From NCBI RefSeq assembly GCF_038051995.1, contig NZ_CP150290.1:2222001-2286000 (forward strand): a stretch of 64,000 bases of DNA. Reading direction: 5' to 3'. The notes beneath the pieces are model-generated. The model searched no databases and was not told where the DNA came from. It saw only the letters and a program-made list of their open reading frames with translations. The first letter of the stretch is position 1. Each line of letters begins with the position of its first letter. Made by a program: the position numbers and the translations under genes. This document shows, one piece after another, positions 35,744 to 43,805 of the stretch. This stretch comes from Paenibacillus sp. FSL H8-0537 (lineage in GTDB: Bacteria > Bacillota > Bacilli > Paenibacillales > Paenibacillaceae).

Positions 35744-36004
35744 ATGAATCGTACGGAATGGACCAAGGAACATATCGCGGGTTATGTGCTGTCGCTGATC
35801 AAGGAGCAGCTTCAATTGGAGAAGGATGTCGCGCCAGATGATGAGCTGGCAAGCTATGGTATGGACTCATTTGCTTCAATGAGTCTTGTTGTAGCGTTCG
35901 AAACGAACTTCAATATCGTCTTTGAAGACGAGGAGCTGCTTTTCGAAAATTTTGCCACCTTGCAGGATATGGTCGAAGCCATTTACGGAAAGCTGCAGCC
36001 ATGA
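35744..36004 (+). CDS. acyl carrier protein 3
   Basis: The 86-residue carrier has the clean attachment motif YGMDSFASMSLVV with Ser near residue 42. AAAGGAG lies upstream of the ATG. It overlaps the next BtrH-like gene by four bases, so the pair probably works together, with 36001 accepting the acyl group carried here. Confidence 0.9.
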   Translation: MNRTEWTKEHIAGYVLSLIKEQLQLEKDVAPDDELASYGMDSFASMSLVVAFETNFNIVFEDEELLFENFATLQDMVEAIYGKLQP

Positions 36005-36897
36005 ATCTTGAGTGGGTTGATTGCTCGATCGACAAGCTGCTTACCCTCTTCCCAGGCATTCATCCTTATGCGGCAATGATAGACCGCTGGGCGTTCAAGC
36101 CGGTATGGGACGAGGAGGGCGAGGAGGTGGATTTGAGCCGGGTGCTGGCTACGGAGGAACAGCTTCTTACACACTATGGCATTGAGCGGAGTTATGAAAA
36201 CGACTGGATCGATGAAGCACTGCGAAGCGGGCATTTGGTACTGCTCCCTTGCGATCTGTTCTACATGCCGCATGCCAAGGTGTTTTACGGTAAAGAGCAT
36301 GCAGGGCACTTCATTATTGTGCGTGAGCTGCTGCAAGACGGGAGTTACTTGATCTTCGACGATCATCCCGCGTTTTGCGGGGTGATGGATCGGAGAGGAC
36401 TAAAGACGGCCCATGATGCGCTCAGCTTGCCGTATCAGAGGTTTTTTCCAGGCATGCTTCAGGTGACGGACGCTTGCGCAATTGGCTATGTGTCCCGCAT
36501 GCTCAAGGCGGATTCCTTTTACTTAAGCGACTTTGCACGGAGATTGCTGGTCTCGGAGGAGACGATGCTGCGCAAATGTCTGATCCTGATGGGAACGCGC
36601 CATTTTTATCATCGGCTGTATGGCTTCATCCGAATGATAGACGCTGCGCCGCTACCTTCAGGAGAAGGAGAGGCCGTGTCGGAGCTGCGAAGAAGCATTA
36701 TTCAGTATGTGGACAGCTGGAGAGCTACGGTTAATCTCGCCACGAGGGTGCTGCTTCAGCCGGAGCAGCCGATGTGGGACCGAGTCCAGAAGCGGCTTGA
36801 GCACCATCTGGAAAGTGAGGCGCTGCTTCCGAATGCAGCCGCTCGTTTTCTTGAACTGCTGCATTCGGAAGCTCAGCAACGAAGAAGATTAAGCTGA
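36001..36897 (+). CDS. BtrH-like protein with probable catalytic residues
   Basis: The 298-residue protein matches the family through CDLFYMPHAKVFYG and HAGHFIIVRELL. A possible nucleophile is Cys8 (EWVDCSIDKLLTLF), the His is in HAGHFIIV (~100-103) and the Asp in YLIFDDHPAF (~119-120). So it may be a working acyltransferase, shorter than 33626 by about 50 residues. It overlaps ACP3 by four bases and is followed by the adenylation protein. Confidence 0.65.
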   Translation: MNLEWVDCSIDKLLTLFPGIHPYAAMIDRWAFKPVWDEEGEEVDLSRVLATEEQLLTHYGIERSYENDWIDEALRSGHLVLLPCDLFYMPHAKVFYGKEHAGHFIIVRELLQDGSYLIFDDHPAFCGVMDRRGLKTAHDALSLPYQRFFPGMLQVTDACAIGYVSRMLKADSFYLSDFARRLLVSEETMLRKCLILMGTRHFYHRLYGFIRMIDAAPLPSGEGEAVSELRRSIIQYVDSWRATVNLATRVLLQPEQPMWDRVQKRLEHHLESEALLPNAAARFLELLHSEAQQRRRLS

Positions 36898-36923
36898 TAA
36901 AACCTTCTATAAGGGAGGGGCAA

Positions 36924-38939
36924 ATGTCGATGACGCTTACTACTAGGTATGATCGTGTACGATTAACGAGTTTACGGCTGGCTTGGGGGCTCTTGCTGAC
37001 GAAATACCATGAGCCCGGGCAGCTTCAGCTGCACATGAATGAGCAAGGTAATCCGCCAGTGTGGAGCTGCAAGCGAACTGGCGAGGCTCCCAGCTGCGGC
37101 AAATGGACTAATTTGAATCTAGGCTGCTCAGTGGAGGAAACCATTGAAAGCTGGCTGCAGCGGTTTCAGACAATGCTTGGCATTCCTTCAATGAACGAGG
37201 TTATCGGAGCTTCTCCGCAGCGATGTTCCTCGGAATGGCGGGATGAGCTTGAGCAAATCGTGTATGACGATGTTAGATGGAATGGGCATTTGCACAAAAA
37301 TATTTCTATAGAACGCTTCAAATCCCATCTGGCCAGCTTGGAGGAGGCGCTGCTTCACAAGCGGAATCAGCTGCTTAGGGATGTGCCCATGCTGCTAGCC
37401 GATGAATATACTCAGCTCGTAAGGGACTTCAACCAGACAACACTTGCGTTTCCACGGGAGAAGACGATACACGGACTATTCTCAGAGCGCGCGGCGTCGC
37501 ATTCGGGACGTATAGCGATCGTTTCGAACTCTGGCAATTTGTCCTACGGGGAGCTGGAGAGAGAATCCAGCAGACTGGCTGCCTCGCTGCGCAAGAGAGG
37601 GGTAGGAAAGGGACAAATGGTTGCCATTACGGCTGACCGCACGCCGGAAATGCTGATCGGTTTATTGGCGATTTTGAAAGCAGGCGCCGCATACATCCCC
37701 ATTGATCACCGCTCCCCGGAGGCGCATAACCGCATCATTTTGGAGGACTGCGGAGCTCAAATCGCAGTCTCCCGCATGCGAATGCCGGGACTTCAGACGC
37801 TTAATCCCTATGAGGCCTCGTCTTACTCGGAGCAGTCTGAGTTTGAGATGAGCGCTCTCATGTCGAACGATTCAGAACTGCTGGCGTATGTCATCTATAC
37901 ATCGGGAACGACGGGAGCCCCTAAGGGAGTTATGATTCGGCATCGGAGCGTCATCAATTATGCAGCTTGGTTTAACGCTCAATACGGAACCGAGGAGCCA
38001 CTTCGTGTGCTTCTATCCGCCAATTTGACGTTTGACGCATCGGTAGAGTCGATCTTTTGCACCTTGCTAGGGGGTGGCAGCGTCGTCATGATTCAAACCG
38101 AGCTGTTGATGCATCAGCGTGCATTTCGGCAATTCATTGACAAGCATCAGGTACAGGTCATTCATCTCGTCCCTACGCTGCTGAATCGTCTGCTGTCGGA
38201 AGGAGAGCGGCTTGCTAGCGTGCATATTGTGATTTCTGGAGGAGAAGCCCTTGAGCAAGGGTTGAAGGAACGGCTTCTGCACAAGGGATATCGGGTTTTT
38301 AATCACTACGGTCCGACGGAGGCGACGGTTGTGTCCGTAACCGCCGAGCTGAAAGAAGGCTTGCCAGTAACGATTGGCAAACCGATTGGAAATACAAGCC
38401 TTTACATCGTTAATTCATACATGCAGCCATGCCCGATTGGTGTGATTGGGGAAATCTGCATCGCCGGAGAAGGCTTGGCTATGGGGTATCTGCAACGCGA
38501 GGAGCTGTCGAAGCAAAGGTTTGTTCCGAATCCATTCGAACCAGGAGCTTTGCTATACCGCACTGGCGACTTTGGAAAATGGCTGCCGGAGGGGCTTGTC
38601 GAGTATGTGGGCAGAGTCGACGATCAATTGAAAATAAATGGCATACTTGTTCATCCTGAAACGATTCGTAAAGCGGTTGAGGCTCATCCAGCGATTCAAG
38701 CTGCCGTTGTCATTTTTTTACCGGACGCTGAAGGAGGTAAGCTGATTGTTTATTATCGCCTGGAGCAGACGGGTTCGATAACGGTCACGGTATCGGTAAC
38801 GGAACTGCGAAGTTTTTTACTTCAGCTGCTGCCGCCCTCGATCATCCCTAAGCAGTTCGTGGAGATGCAGGAATTTCCGCTTAATTTAAATGGGAAGGTG
38901 GATAAAAAACGACTGCTTGCTGAGCAGGAGAGCGTATAA
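36924..38939 (+). CDS. stand-alone NRPS adenylation protein with condensation-domain remnant
   Basis: The 671-residue protein has a full adenylation domain from about residue 185. A2 is LKAGAAYIPID, A3 YVIYTSGTTGAPKG, A5 NHYGPTEATVV, A7 LYRTGDFGKWLPEG and A10 LNLNGKVDKKRLL. Residues 1-170 resemble the end of a condensation domain without its HHxxxDG motif, ending in the usual linker DFNQTTLAFPREKTIH. There is no carrier domain, so it must load a separate ACP. The A8 hinge is unusual: LKINGILVHPETI instead of KIRGYRIE. A manual pocket reading is D-A-E-H-I-G-H-V-V, which I cannot assign to an amino acid. Confidence 0.85.
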   Translation: MSMTLTTRYDRVRLTSLRLAWGLLLTKYHEPGQLQLHMNEQGNPPVWSCKRTGEAPSCGKWTNLNLGCSVEETIESWLQRFQTMLGIPSMNEVIGASPQRCSSEWRDELEQIVYDDVRWNGHLHKNISIERFKSHLASLEEALLHKRNQLLRDVPMLLADEYTQLVRDFNQTTLAFPREKTIHGLFSERAASHSGRIAIVSNSGNLSYGELERESSRLAASLRKRGVGKGQMVAITADRTPEMLIGLLAILKAGAAYIPIDHRSPEAHNRIILEDCGAQIAVSRMRMPGLQTLNPYEASSYSEQSEFEMSALMSNDSELLAYVIYTSGTTGAPKGVMIRHRSVINYAAWFNAQYGTEEPLRVLLSANLTFDASVESIFCTLLGGGSVVMIQTELLMHQRAFRQFIDKHQVQVIHLVPTLLNRLLSEGERLASVHIVISGGEALEQGLKERLLHKGYRVFNHYGPTEATVVSVTAELKEGLPVTIGKPIGNTSLYIVNSYMQPCPIGVIGEICIAGEGLAMGYLQREELSKQRFVPNPFEPGALLYRTGDFGKWLPEGLVEYVGRVDDQLKINGILVHPETIRKAVEAHPAIQAAVVIFLPDAEGGKLIVYYRLEQTGSITVTVSVTELRSFLLQLLPPSIIPKQFVEMQEFPLNLNGKVDKKRLLAEQESV

Positions 38940-39081
38940 GCACAATAATGGGATGTGTCGAGAAATGAGATGATGGCTCTAATTGAGCTTTATCATGGTG
39001 GCTGGAAACAAATCGCCCCCCGCATCCATTTTCGGAAGCGGGTAGGGCGGCATAGCTTCCCTAGGCAAACCCCGTCCTAAC

Positions 39082-39121
39082 ATTCGTCTACATTCTTGAC
39101 TATTCGAATATATTCGTAGAG
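39082..39121. promoter_or_regulatory. four phased 10-bp ATTC repeats upstream of the NAS-like gene
   Basis: ATTCGTCTAC, ATTCTTGACT, ATTCGAATAT and ATTCGTAGAG follow each other without gaps, each 10 bp. The inner CGAATATATTCG is a perfect palindrome and TTGACT could be a -35 box. The array ends about 37 bases before the gene. The phasing equals one helical turn, which suits cooperative binding by a regulator. Confidence 0.45.
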
Positions 39122-39157
39122 AGAACGCGGATGTAGATTGAAGGAGGAATTGGGCAA

Positions 39158-40051
39158 ATGGAGGATTTTTCAACCGCTACCACTAGTCATACAGGCAGCA
39201 CACTGAGCATTCAAAAGGTAGATGGCTTTATCGATTTTATCCGTGAAATAAATGAATTTCTTCAAAAAGAAGATGATCTTTCTCCAGCTAATCGACGGGT
39301 GACGAATAGGATTGGACGCCTTTCACAGCAATTACGTGCCTACTATTCGCCTGAGGAAGTCAAGGCCGTTCTAAGCCATGAATATATGGTATTGAACCAG
39401 CGAATGCTGCAGGATAAGTTGTCACAAGCTGAATTTTTAGCAGAGCTGGCTGATTCTAAGCATATTGTTAGAGCGGAGGATTCCGCTTTGGATATCGTCA
39501 CTCGTTTGCCCTACTGGACGATATACATAGCCTTGGTTAGCGAGGAGCTTTCCACGTTTCGCCAGTTTATTCGACAAGACGATCGGATGGAAAATTCGCC
39601 GGTTGTGTTTGTTGGCAGTGGGCCGATACCGCTAACTCCAATTATTCTTCATTTATTTTCTAACGTGGAGGTCATCTGCCTTGATATCGACCCGGCGGCC
39701 TGTGAGGCATCCTGCTCTGTCCTCGAAAAAATGGGATTAAGGACTAAAGTGAGTGTCATTATGAAAAACGGAGCAGAGTTCGATTACAGCCCTTACAACC
39801 GGATTTTTGTGGCTAGCCTCGTTCAAAATAAGCTGGCAGTGCTTGGACAAATAAGTCGTACATCCCAGAGTCCTCTTGTAGCTGTTCGGACGGCTGAGGG
39901 CATGAGGCAAATTATGTATGAAGCGATTGATGAATCGCAGCTGAACATGCAGGGCTGGCGGGTTGCCGCACGAACTTGGCCTGACGCTAAACTAGTCATC
40001 AACTCCACTTTGTTTTTGGAGCGTGTGGACAATTTTGCCGCGTCGGATTGA
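39158..40051 (+). CDS. nicotianamine synthase-like (CntL-like) aminobutyryl transferase
   Basis: The 297-residue protein carries the hallmark SAM-binding motif VVFVGSGPIPLTPIIL near residue 148 and CLDIDPAACEAS after the next strand. Nicotianamine synthases and bacterial CntL transfer the aminobutyrate part of SAM to an amine. In metallophore operons CntL is followed by an opine dehydrogenase (CntM), which is absent here. Its place next to an adenylation protein suggests it makes or attaches a C4 amino acid for the cluster product. AAGGAGG precedes the ATG; 218 bases separate it from the previous gene, so it has its own promoter. Confidence 0.8.
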   Translation: MEDFSTATTSHTGSTLSIQKVDGFIDFIREINEFLQKEDDLSPANRRVTNRIGRLSQQLRAYYSPEEVKAVLSHEYMVLNQRMLQDKLSQAEFLAELADSKHIVRAEDSALDIVTRLPYWTIYIALVSEELSTFRQFIRQDDRMENSPVVFVGSGPIPLTPIILHLFSNVEVICLDIDPAACEASCSVLEKMGLRTKVSVIMKNGAEFDYSPYNRIFVASLVQNKLAVLGQISRTSQSPLVAVRTAEGMRQIMYEAIDESQLNMQGWRVAARTWPDAKLVINSTLFLERVDNFAASD

Positions 40052-40129
40052 CAACGTTGCGTGTTGCTTACAGACGGGCAATGGTAAGGTTTTTACCTAA
40101 CGTGCTGATTAGTCCGCTTTGCAAAAAAG

Positions 40130-40170
40130 GCCGAAGAAATCCCTGCCAAGCAAGGATATTCTTCGGCGTT
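40130..40170 (+). terminator. hairpin after the NAS-like gene
   Basis: GCCGAAGAA pairs with TTCTTCGGC, followed by GTTTACTG. The T-run is short, so it is a probable rather than certain terminator. It lies 80 bases past the NAS-like stop. Confidence 0.5.
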
Positions 40171-40438
40171 TACTGTTCGCAGACCCTCATGAGCAAAGTG
40201 CACACGGTACATATTTTATGAGATCTAAAACTAGTAACTCTCGTTTGGATTAGCTTTTGTATGAGCAGCGATTACTTGAGCTTTCAGCTCTGCAAGCAGT
40301 ACGTTTAGGCTGCTGTCACAAAGCGGCAGTATAATGGCTTAAACAGCGTCAGCGAGAAGATGGGTGTTCTCATTAATTATTTTTTACAGGAGGACTTTGA
40401 ACATTATCGTTAGGTTGCGAATGCAGATCCGCAGGTTC

Positions 40439-40552
40439 GTTCCAAGATTGGTAAATGCGCCGCACCTCGCGGAAGGCTTGTTTGGGCTTGCGATATTCGT
40501 TCAGCAAGCCTTTATTGTTAAAGCTGCGCGCCCGATCTCGAAAATGCTTGCC
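40439..40552 (-). pseudogene. remnant of a GH2-type glycosidase
   Basis: On the - strand, a ~38-residue stretch reads FNNKGLLNEYRKPKQAFREV then RRIYQSWNEP. It resembles the end of the catalytic domain of GH2 enzymes (KGL..RxPKxAFxxVRRxY). No start or catalytic Glu remains. It ends about 15 bases from the oxidoreductase remnant on the other strand. Both look like decayed sugar-catabolism genes. Confidence 0.45.
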
Positions 40553-40567
40553 GTCGCTCTTCGGATC

Positions 40568-41163
40568 GCCCCGGATACATTCCTCAGAGCCAGCATTCAG
40601 ACCGCCAGATATGTGGTCGAAAGCGGGATGATCGGAACGATAACATCCGCTCACTGCGCCTTAAGCAGGGATGTTTCCCTCTTCGCGGAGCATGTGGAAA
40701 TCTGATGGCTGGCACGCTGCAATTTGAGAGCGGGGCGGTCGGCAGCCTGCTGTTTGACTCCAATTCGATACTGATTGTCCCAGAGAAGCCCACGCTTGTG
40801 CTGTACGGCACGGATGGCATTATGTATATGTCAGATCCTAACCTTTTTGGAGGGGAAGTTAAGGTTATATTAAAGGGGAACACGGAGCTGATGGTGATGC
40901 GGCAATCCCATAGCTTCACGGGGGAGAGCAGAGGACTTGGCGTCGCGGAGATGGCATGGTCCATGCGCAAGGGCAGAGCAAACCGTGCAAGCAAGGAGCT
41001 GGGCTATCATGCACTGGAGATTTTACACGGCATCGTAAAAAGCGGCGAGACGAAGCAGCACATCGCTCTGCAATCGACCTTTACGAATATACCTGCTTTG
41101 CCGAGAGGTTATGTGACTAATTCTCATTTTAAATTTCAGGAAGAGTCGGGACTTGCTTATTAA
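40568..41163 (+). pseudogene. decayed Gfo/Idh/MocA oxidoreductase
   Basis: The first part (40568-40702) reads APDTFLRASIQTARYVVESG, then MIGTITSA, as in the middle of Gfo/Idh proteins. It hits a stop at 40703. In another frame from 40705, LQFESGAVGSLLFDSNSIL and DPNLFGGEVKVIL correspond to the C-terminal beta-sheet domain. The N-terminal Rossmann half and about 80-90 residues between the parts are missing, and a frameshift separates them. It is not related closely to the intact 25347 enzyme. Confidence 0.7.
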
Positions 41164-41205
41164 AGCAGCCGGGCAGCAGGTAATTGCATAAAATTGTAAT
41201 GGAAA

Positions 41206-41229
41206 GGGGCGCTCTTTGTTGAGTGCCCC
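41206..41229. terminator. hairpin between pseudogene and GNAT gene
   Basis: GGGGCGCTC and GAGTGCCCC form a 9-bp stem (one G-T) with a 6-base loop. It lies 8 bases past the stop of the GNAT gene on the - strand and may terminate that transcript. T-runs are weak. Confidence 0.4.
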
Positions 41230-41236
41230 TGTTGAC

Positions 41237-41785
41237 TCAACTATCGTCCTTCTTTAGCCCAATTAGTCGTTTCGAGTAGCAATGTCTATTCTTGCCTCCG
41301 TACATTGGTCGCGTAAACTGAAGAGTAAAACCCGCAGCTTCTAGATTTTTAATACTTGTATGGTTCTGAGGATGAACAGTTGAATATAGGTACAGACATT
41401 CTTTTTCCTTAGCACGCTTTTCTCTCAGCTCATGAAAGAATCTTTGCAGACCAAGCCCGCGAACGGATTCATGGACTACAGTTGAATCCAATACTGCAAC
41501 AAAGGGCAATTCTTTTTCCGGCACTCCAAACTCAGTTCCTAGGTTAATCTCACTTACACCGGGAAATGCCAAAACGGAATAAGCAACTAATTTCCCGTTA
41601 TTAAAAGCACCGTATATCTCACCCATTCCATCAATAAGCTCGAGGAAGTAATCTTCATCATTCATTGCAAAAAGATCCTGAAACGGCAGCCGCGAAATTA
41701 CCTCAAGCATAAGCGCTCGTATTTCCTGTAGTTCCAGATGATATAAACGTCGTATCTCTAATGGGTAACCCTCTTTTGTACGCAT
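41237..41785 (-). CDS. GNAT-family N-acetyltransferase
   Basis: The 182-residue protein fits the GNAT fold. LDSTVVHESVRGLGLQRFFH is the region of the acetyl-CoA pyrophosphate loop (a variant of Q/RxxGxG/A) and HPQNHTSIKNLEAAGFTLQF is the C-terminal motif. It runs opposite to the cluster, so it may be unrelated, or a product acetyltransferase giving self-protection. The substrate is not predictable. Confidence 0.82.
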   Translation of the reverse strand: MRTKEGYPLEIRRLYHLELQEIRALMLEVISRLPFQDLFAMNDEDYFLELIDGMGEIYGAFNNGKLVAYSVLAFPGVSEINLGTEFGVPEKELPFVAVLDSTVVHESVRGLGLQRFFHELREKRAKEKECLYLYSTVHPQNHTSIKNLEAAGFTLQFTRPMYGGKNRHCYSKRLIGLKKDDS

Positions 41786-42037
41786 TGTTAGAGTCCCCCT
41801 GACGGATTTTTGTTTTACTCGGTAGAAATTTCAATTTCTTAGTCTATCCGGTTTAATCGCTCAAAAAGGATTGCACCCTGTTAATTAATACGTTACAATT
41901 ATAGGATAATTATTACAAATAAGTATGCAAGAAGGTGTTCTGCTGCAATTTTATCATCTCATGCGTCAGTTTCATCTAGAGTTTCTCAGGAAATAATTGT
42001 GACAGGCACTCAATTATAATGAGAAAGGAAGGATCGT

Positions 42038-43111
42038 TTGACAAAAAAGATGCTGCCTGTAACGATACCAATAGTTGTGGGGTACAAAAGATATTCTCAT
42101 TTCTTGGCTGTGATGAGTAATGATGAGAAGTCTCTTGACTGGATATTGAACCATTTTATACAGCTGTATACGGATAAACCCTTTGATAAGGACATTCATT
42201 GGCTGAGCTTTTATTTAGGAGAGCCCCTCATGTGGAGGCACAACAATAACCCATGGGTCTATACCCAAGAAATAGAATTGAGTCTAATTAATCAATGGAT
42301 GGAATTAGATAAGTTTATTATAAGCTGCATCGACAAAAATCAATATGTTTATATAAATTGTGATTACTTTTATGTGCCTTATTCGAATTTTTATGGGAAG
42401 GTTAATAGAAGAAGCCAATTGCTCATTACGGGCTATGATTTGGAGAAAAATGAATTTACGTTGATGGATTTTTTCAATGCGCAGTACAGGGCTGTCACAA
42501 TCTCTATTCCGGCGCTTGTTCATGCTGCGAAGCAAGCGATTTGTGGACAGGCGCTGAATCGCTCCAAAATCGTTCTCATTGAATTAAATCAAGTCGAGCA
42601 TTATGAATTTAATGTATCGCTAGCGAGCAAGCTGCTGAAGGACTATTTGTACGCTGGAAATTCATATGAGCGAATGCCGTTATTTACGAAGCCCAGGGAG
42701 CAGGCTGCATTCGGCATGGCTATTTATGCGGATTTGCAGCAGTTTCTTGATCGAATCCAGCAACAGAGCACCGTACACTCGAGCCTGCCTTTTCATATTT
42801 TGTATGAGCATAAGAAATGTATACGCTTACTTTATGACTGTTTGATTAAGACGGGAAGCATAGAGCCTTCGGCTGCTTTAGCGGATGAATTTTCACTATT
42901 AATCGAGAAGACGCTTGTATTGCGCAATCTATATTTCAAATTAGAAATTAGCGAGGATCTGCTCCTCATTGGCAAAATGAAGCAAAGTGTGGAAACGATT
43001 AAAGCTTTGGAAATTTCAGCGCTTGAGAAGCTGATTGGGCTTATTGATGGAAAGGCCAGCAATGATTTGCAGCAGGAGGCGCTGGATGAAGCACCCTCGG
43101 TGCATAGCTAA
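42038..43111 (+). CDS. BtrH-like protein with degenerate active site (cluster edge)
   Basis: The 357-residue protein is the closest relative of 18115 at the other end of the cluster. In the Cys region it reads VVGYKRYSHFLAVMSN, with no Cys. The His position in RSQLLITGYDL is Gln, while the Asp in FTLMDFF is kept. It is therefore unlikely to be an acyltransferase; a non-catalytic partner is a better guess. The gene is visibly more AT-rich than the central cluster genes. TTG start with AAGGAAGG upstream. It is followed by a strong terminator. Confidence 0.55.
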   Translation: MTKKMLPVTIPIVVGYKRYSHFLAVMSNDEKSLDWILNHFIQLYTDKPFDKDIHWLSFYLGEPLMWRHNNNPWVYTQEIELSLINQWMELDKFIISCIDKNQYVYINCDYFYVPYSNFYGKVNRRSQLLITGYDLEKNEFTLMDFFNAQYRAVTISIPALVHAAKQAICGQALNRSKIVLIELNQVEHYEFNVSLASKLLKDYLYAGNSYERMPLFTKPREQAAFGMAIYADLQQFLDRIQQQSTVHSSLPFHILYEHKKCIRLLYDCLIKTGSIEPSAALADEFSLLIEKTLVLRNLYFKLEISEDLLLIGKMKQSVETIKALEISALEKLIGLIDGKASNDLQQEALDEAPSVHS

Positions 43112-43175
43112 GGATCTAAATCAGCCCAATAATTTCGGTATAAACCTGCATTTTGTTGGTGTGAGTAACGATAGG

Positions 43176-43210
43176 CTGACGATGGACATCATGCCATCGT
43201 CAGTCTTTTG
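43176..43210 (+). terminator. Rho-independent terminator at the end of the cluster
   Basis: CTGACGATGG pairs with CCATCGTCAG across an 8-base loop, followed by TCTTTT. It ends the transcript of the gene at 42038 and marks the right edge of the cluster. Confidence 0.8.
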
Positions 43211-43273
43211 CTTTCTATAAGAATAGAGGGGCTGTCCTGCTGCCGCAGAATGCCCGCTTATTGCGCCTTATTT

Positions 43274-43560
43274 TCAACCTTGCTCATAAATAAGGGTCCG
43301 CCCATCCTCGGAAATGCGCACCTCCGCCCTTTCGGCTGACTGCTTGCCCGGTGCTGCTTCTGGGACTGCTTCAACCTGCTTTTTCACTTTATGAATGACT
43401 TCTATCGCTGTATGATCGCCAGCCGCGGCTTTCAATGAAGCAATAGGCAGTCCATCACGGTCATAAAAATAAATTTGTTCAGGAGCCAGTTTTAAGTACA
43501 TCCTGCTATTAAGAGGCCGAATAAAATACAGCCTTGAACGGTTATATGTTTTGCTTTCAT
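43274..43560 (-). pseudogene. small membrane-anchored protein, possibly frameshifted
   Basis: A strong ribosome site (AGAGGAG) precedes an ATG at 43560 that encodes MKAKHITVQGCILFGLLIAG, a signal- or anchor-like segment, then stops after 22 codons. One base out of phase, the frame 43501-43274 encodes 75 residues (MYLKLAPEQIYFYDRDGLPI onward) with no ribosome site of its own. Together they would make one ~95-residue anchored protein. This is either a frameshift mutation or two coupled small genes. Family not recognised. Confidence 0.4.
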
Positions 43561-43805
43561 GTTGGCACTCCTCTTGGTGAAATGAACGATTAATTATTTT
43601 CCTGCATTTTCATTTCAGACGAATATACGCAGAAATTGTTGCATGCTGGGTCACGTTTAGTACACCATAGCCTCCTTCAAAAAAAGATTGCGATCAGGCC
43701 CTTCAAATTATATGATGAGGGAAGGTTAATTCATATGCTCTTTAATTAATAATTTTATTAATTCATTCGTGGATACGATTAAATTAGTGCAGAGGGGCGT
43801 TTATT

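Noticed and set aside
38979..39173. 64-codon - strand frame before the NAS-like gene
   Set aside because: No ribosome site or recognisable content; it covers the regulatory repeats.
18115..43111. Classical aminoglycoside (2-deoxystreptamine) cluster
   Set aside because: Although BtrI/J/O/H-like genes are present, there is no 2-deoxy-scyllo-inosose synthase and no PLP aminotransferase for the cyclitol, so the scaffold cannot be inferred to be deoxystreptamine.
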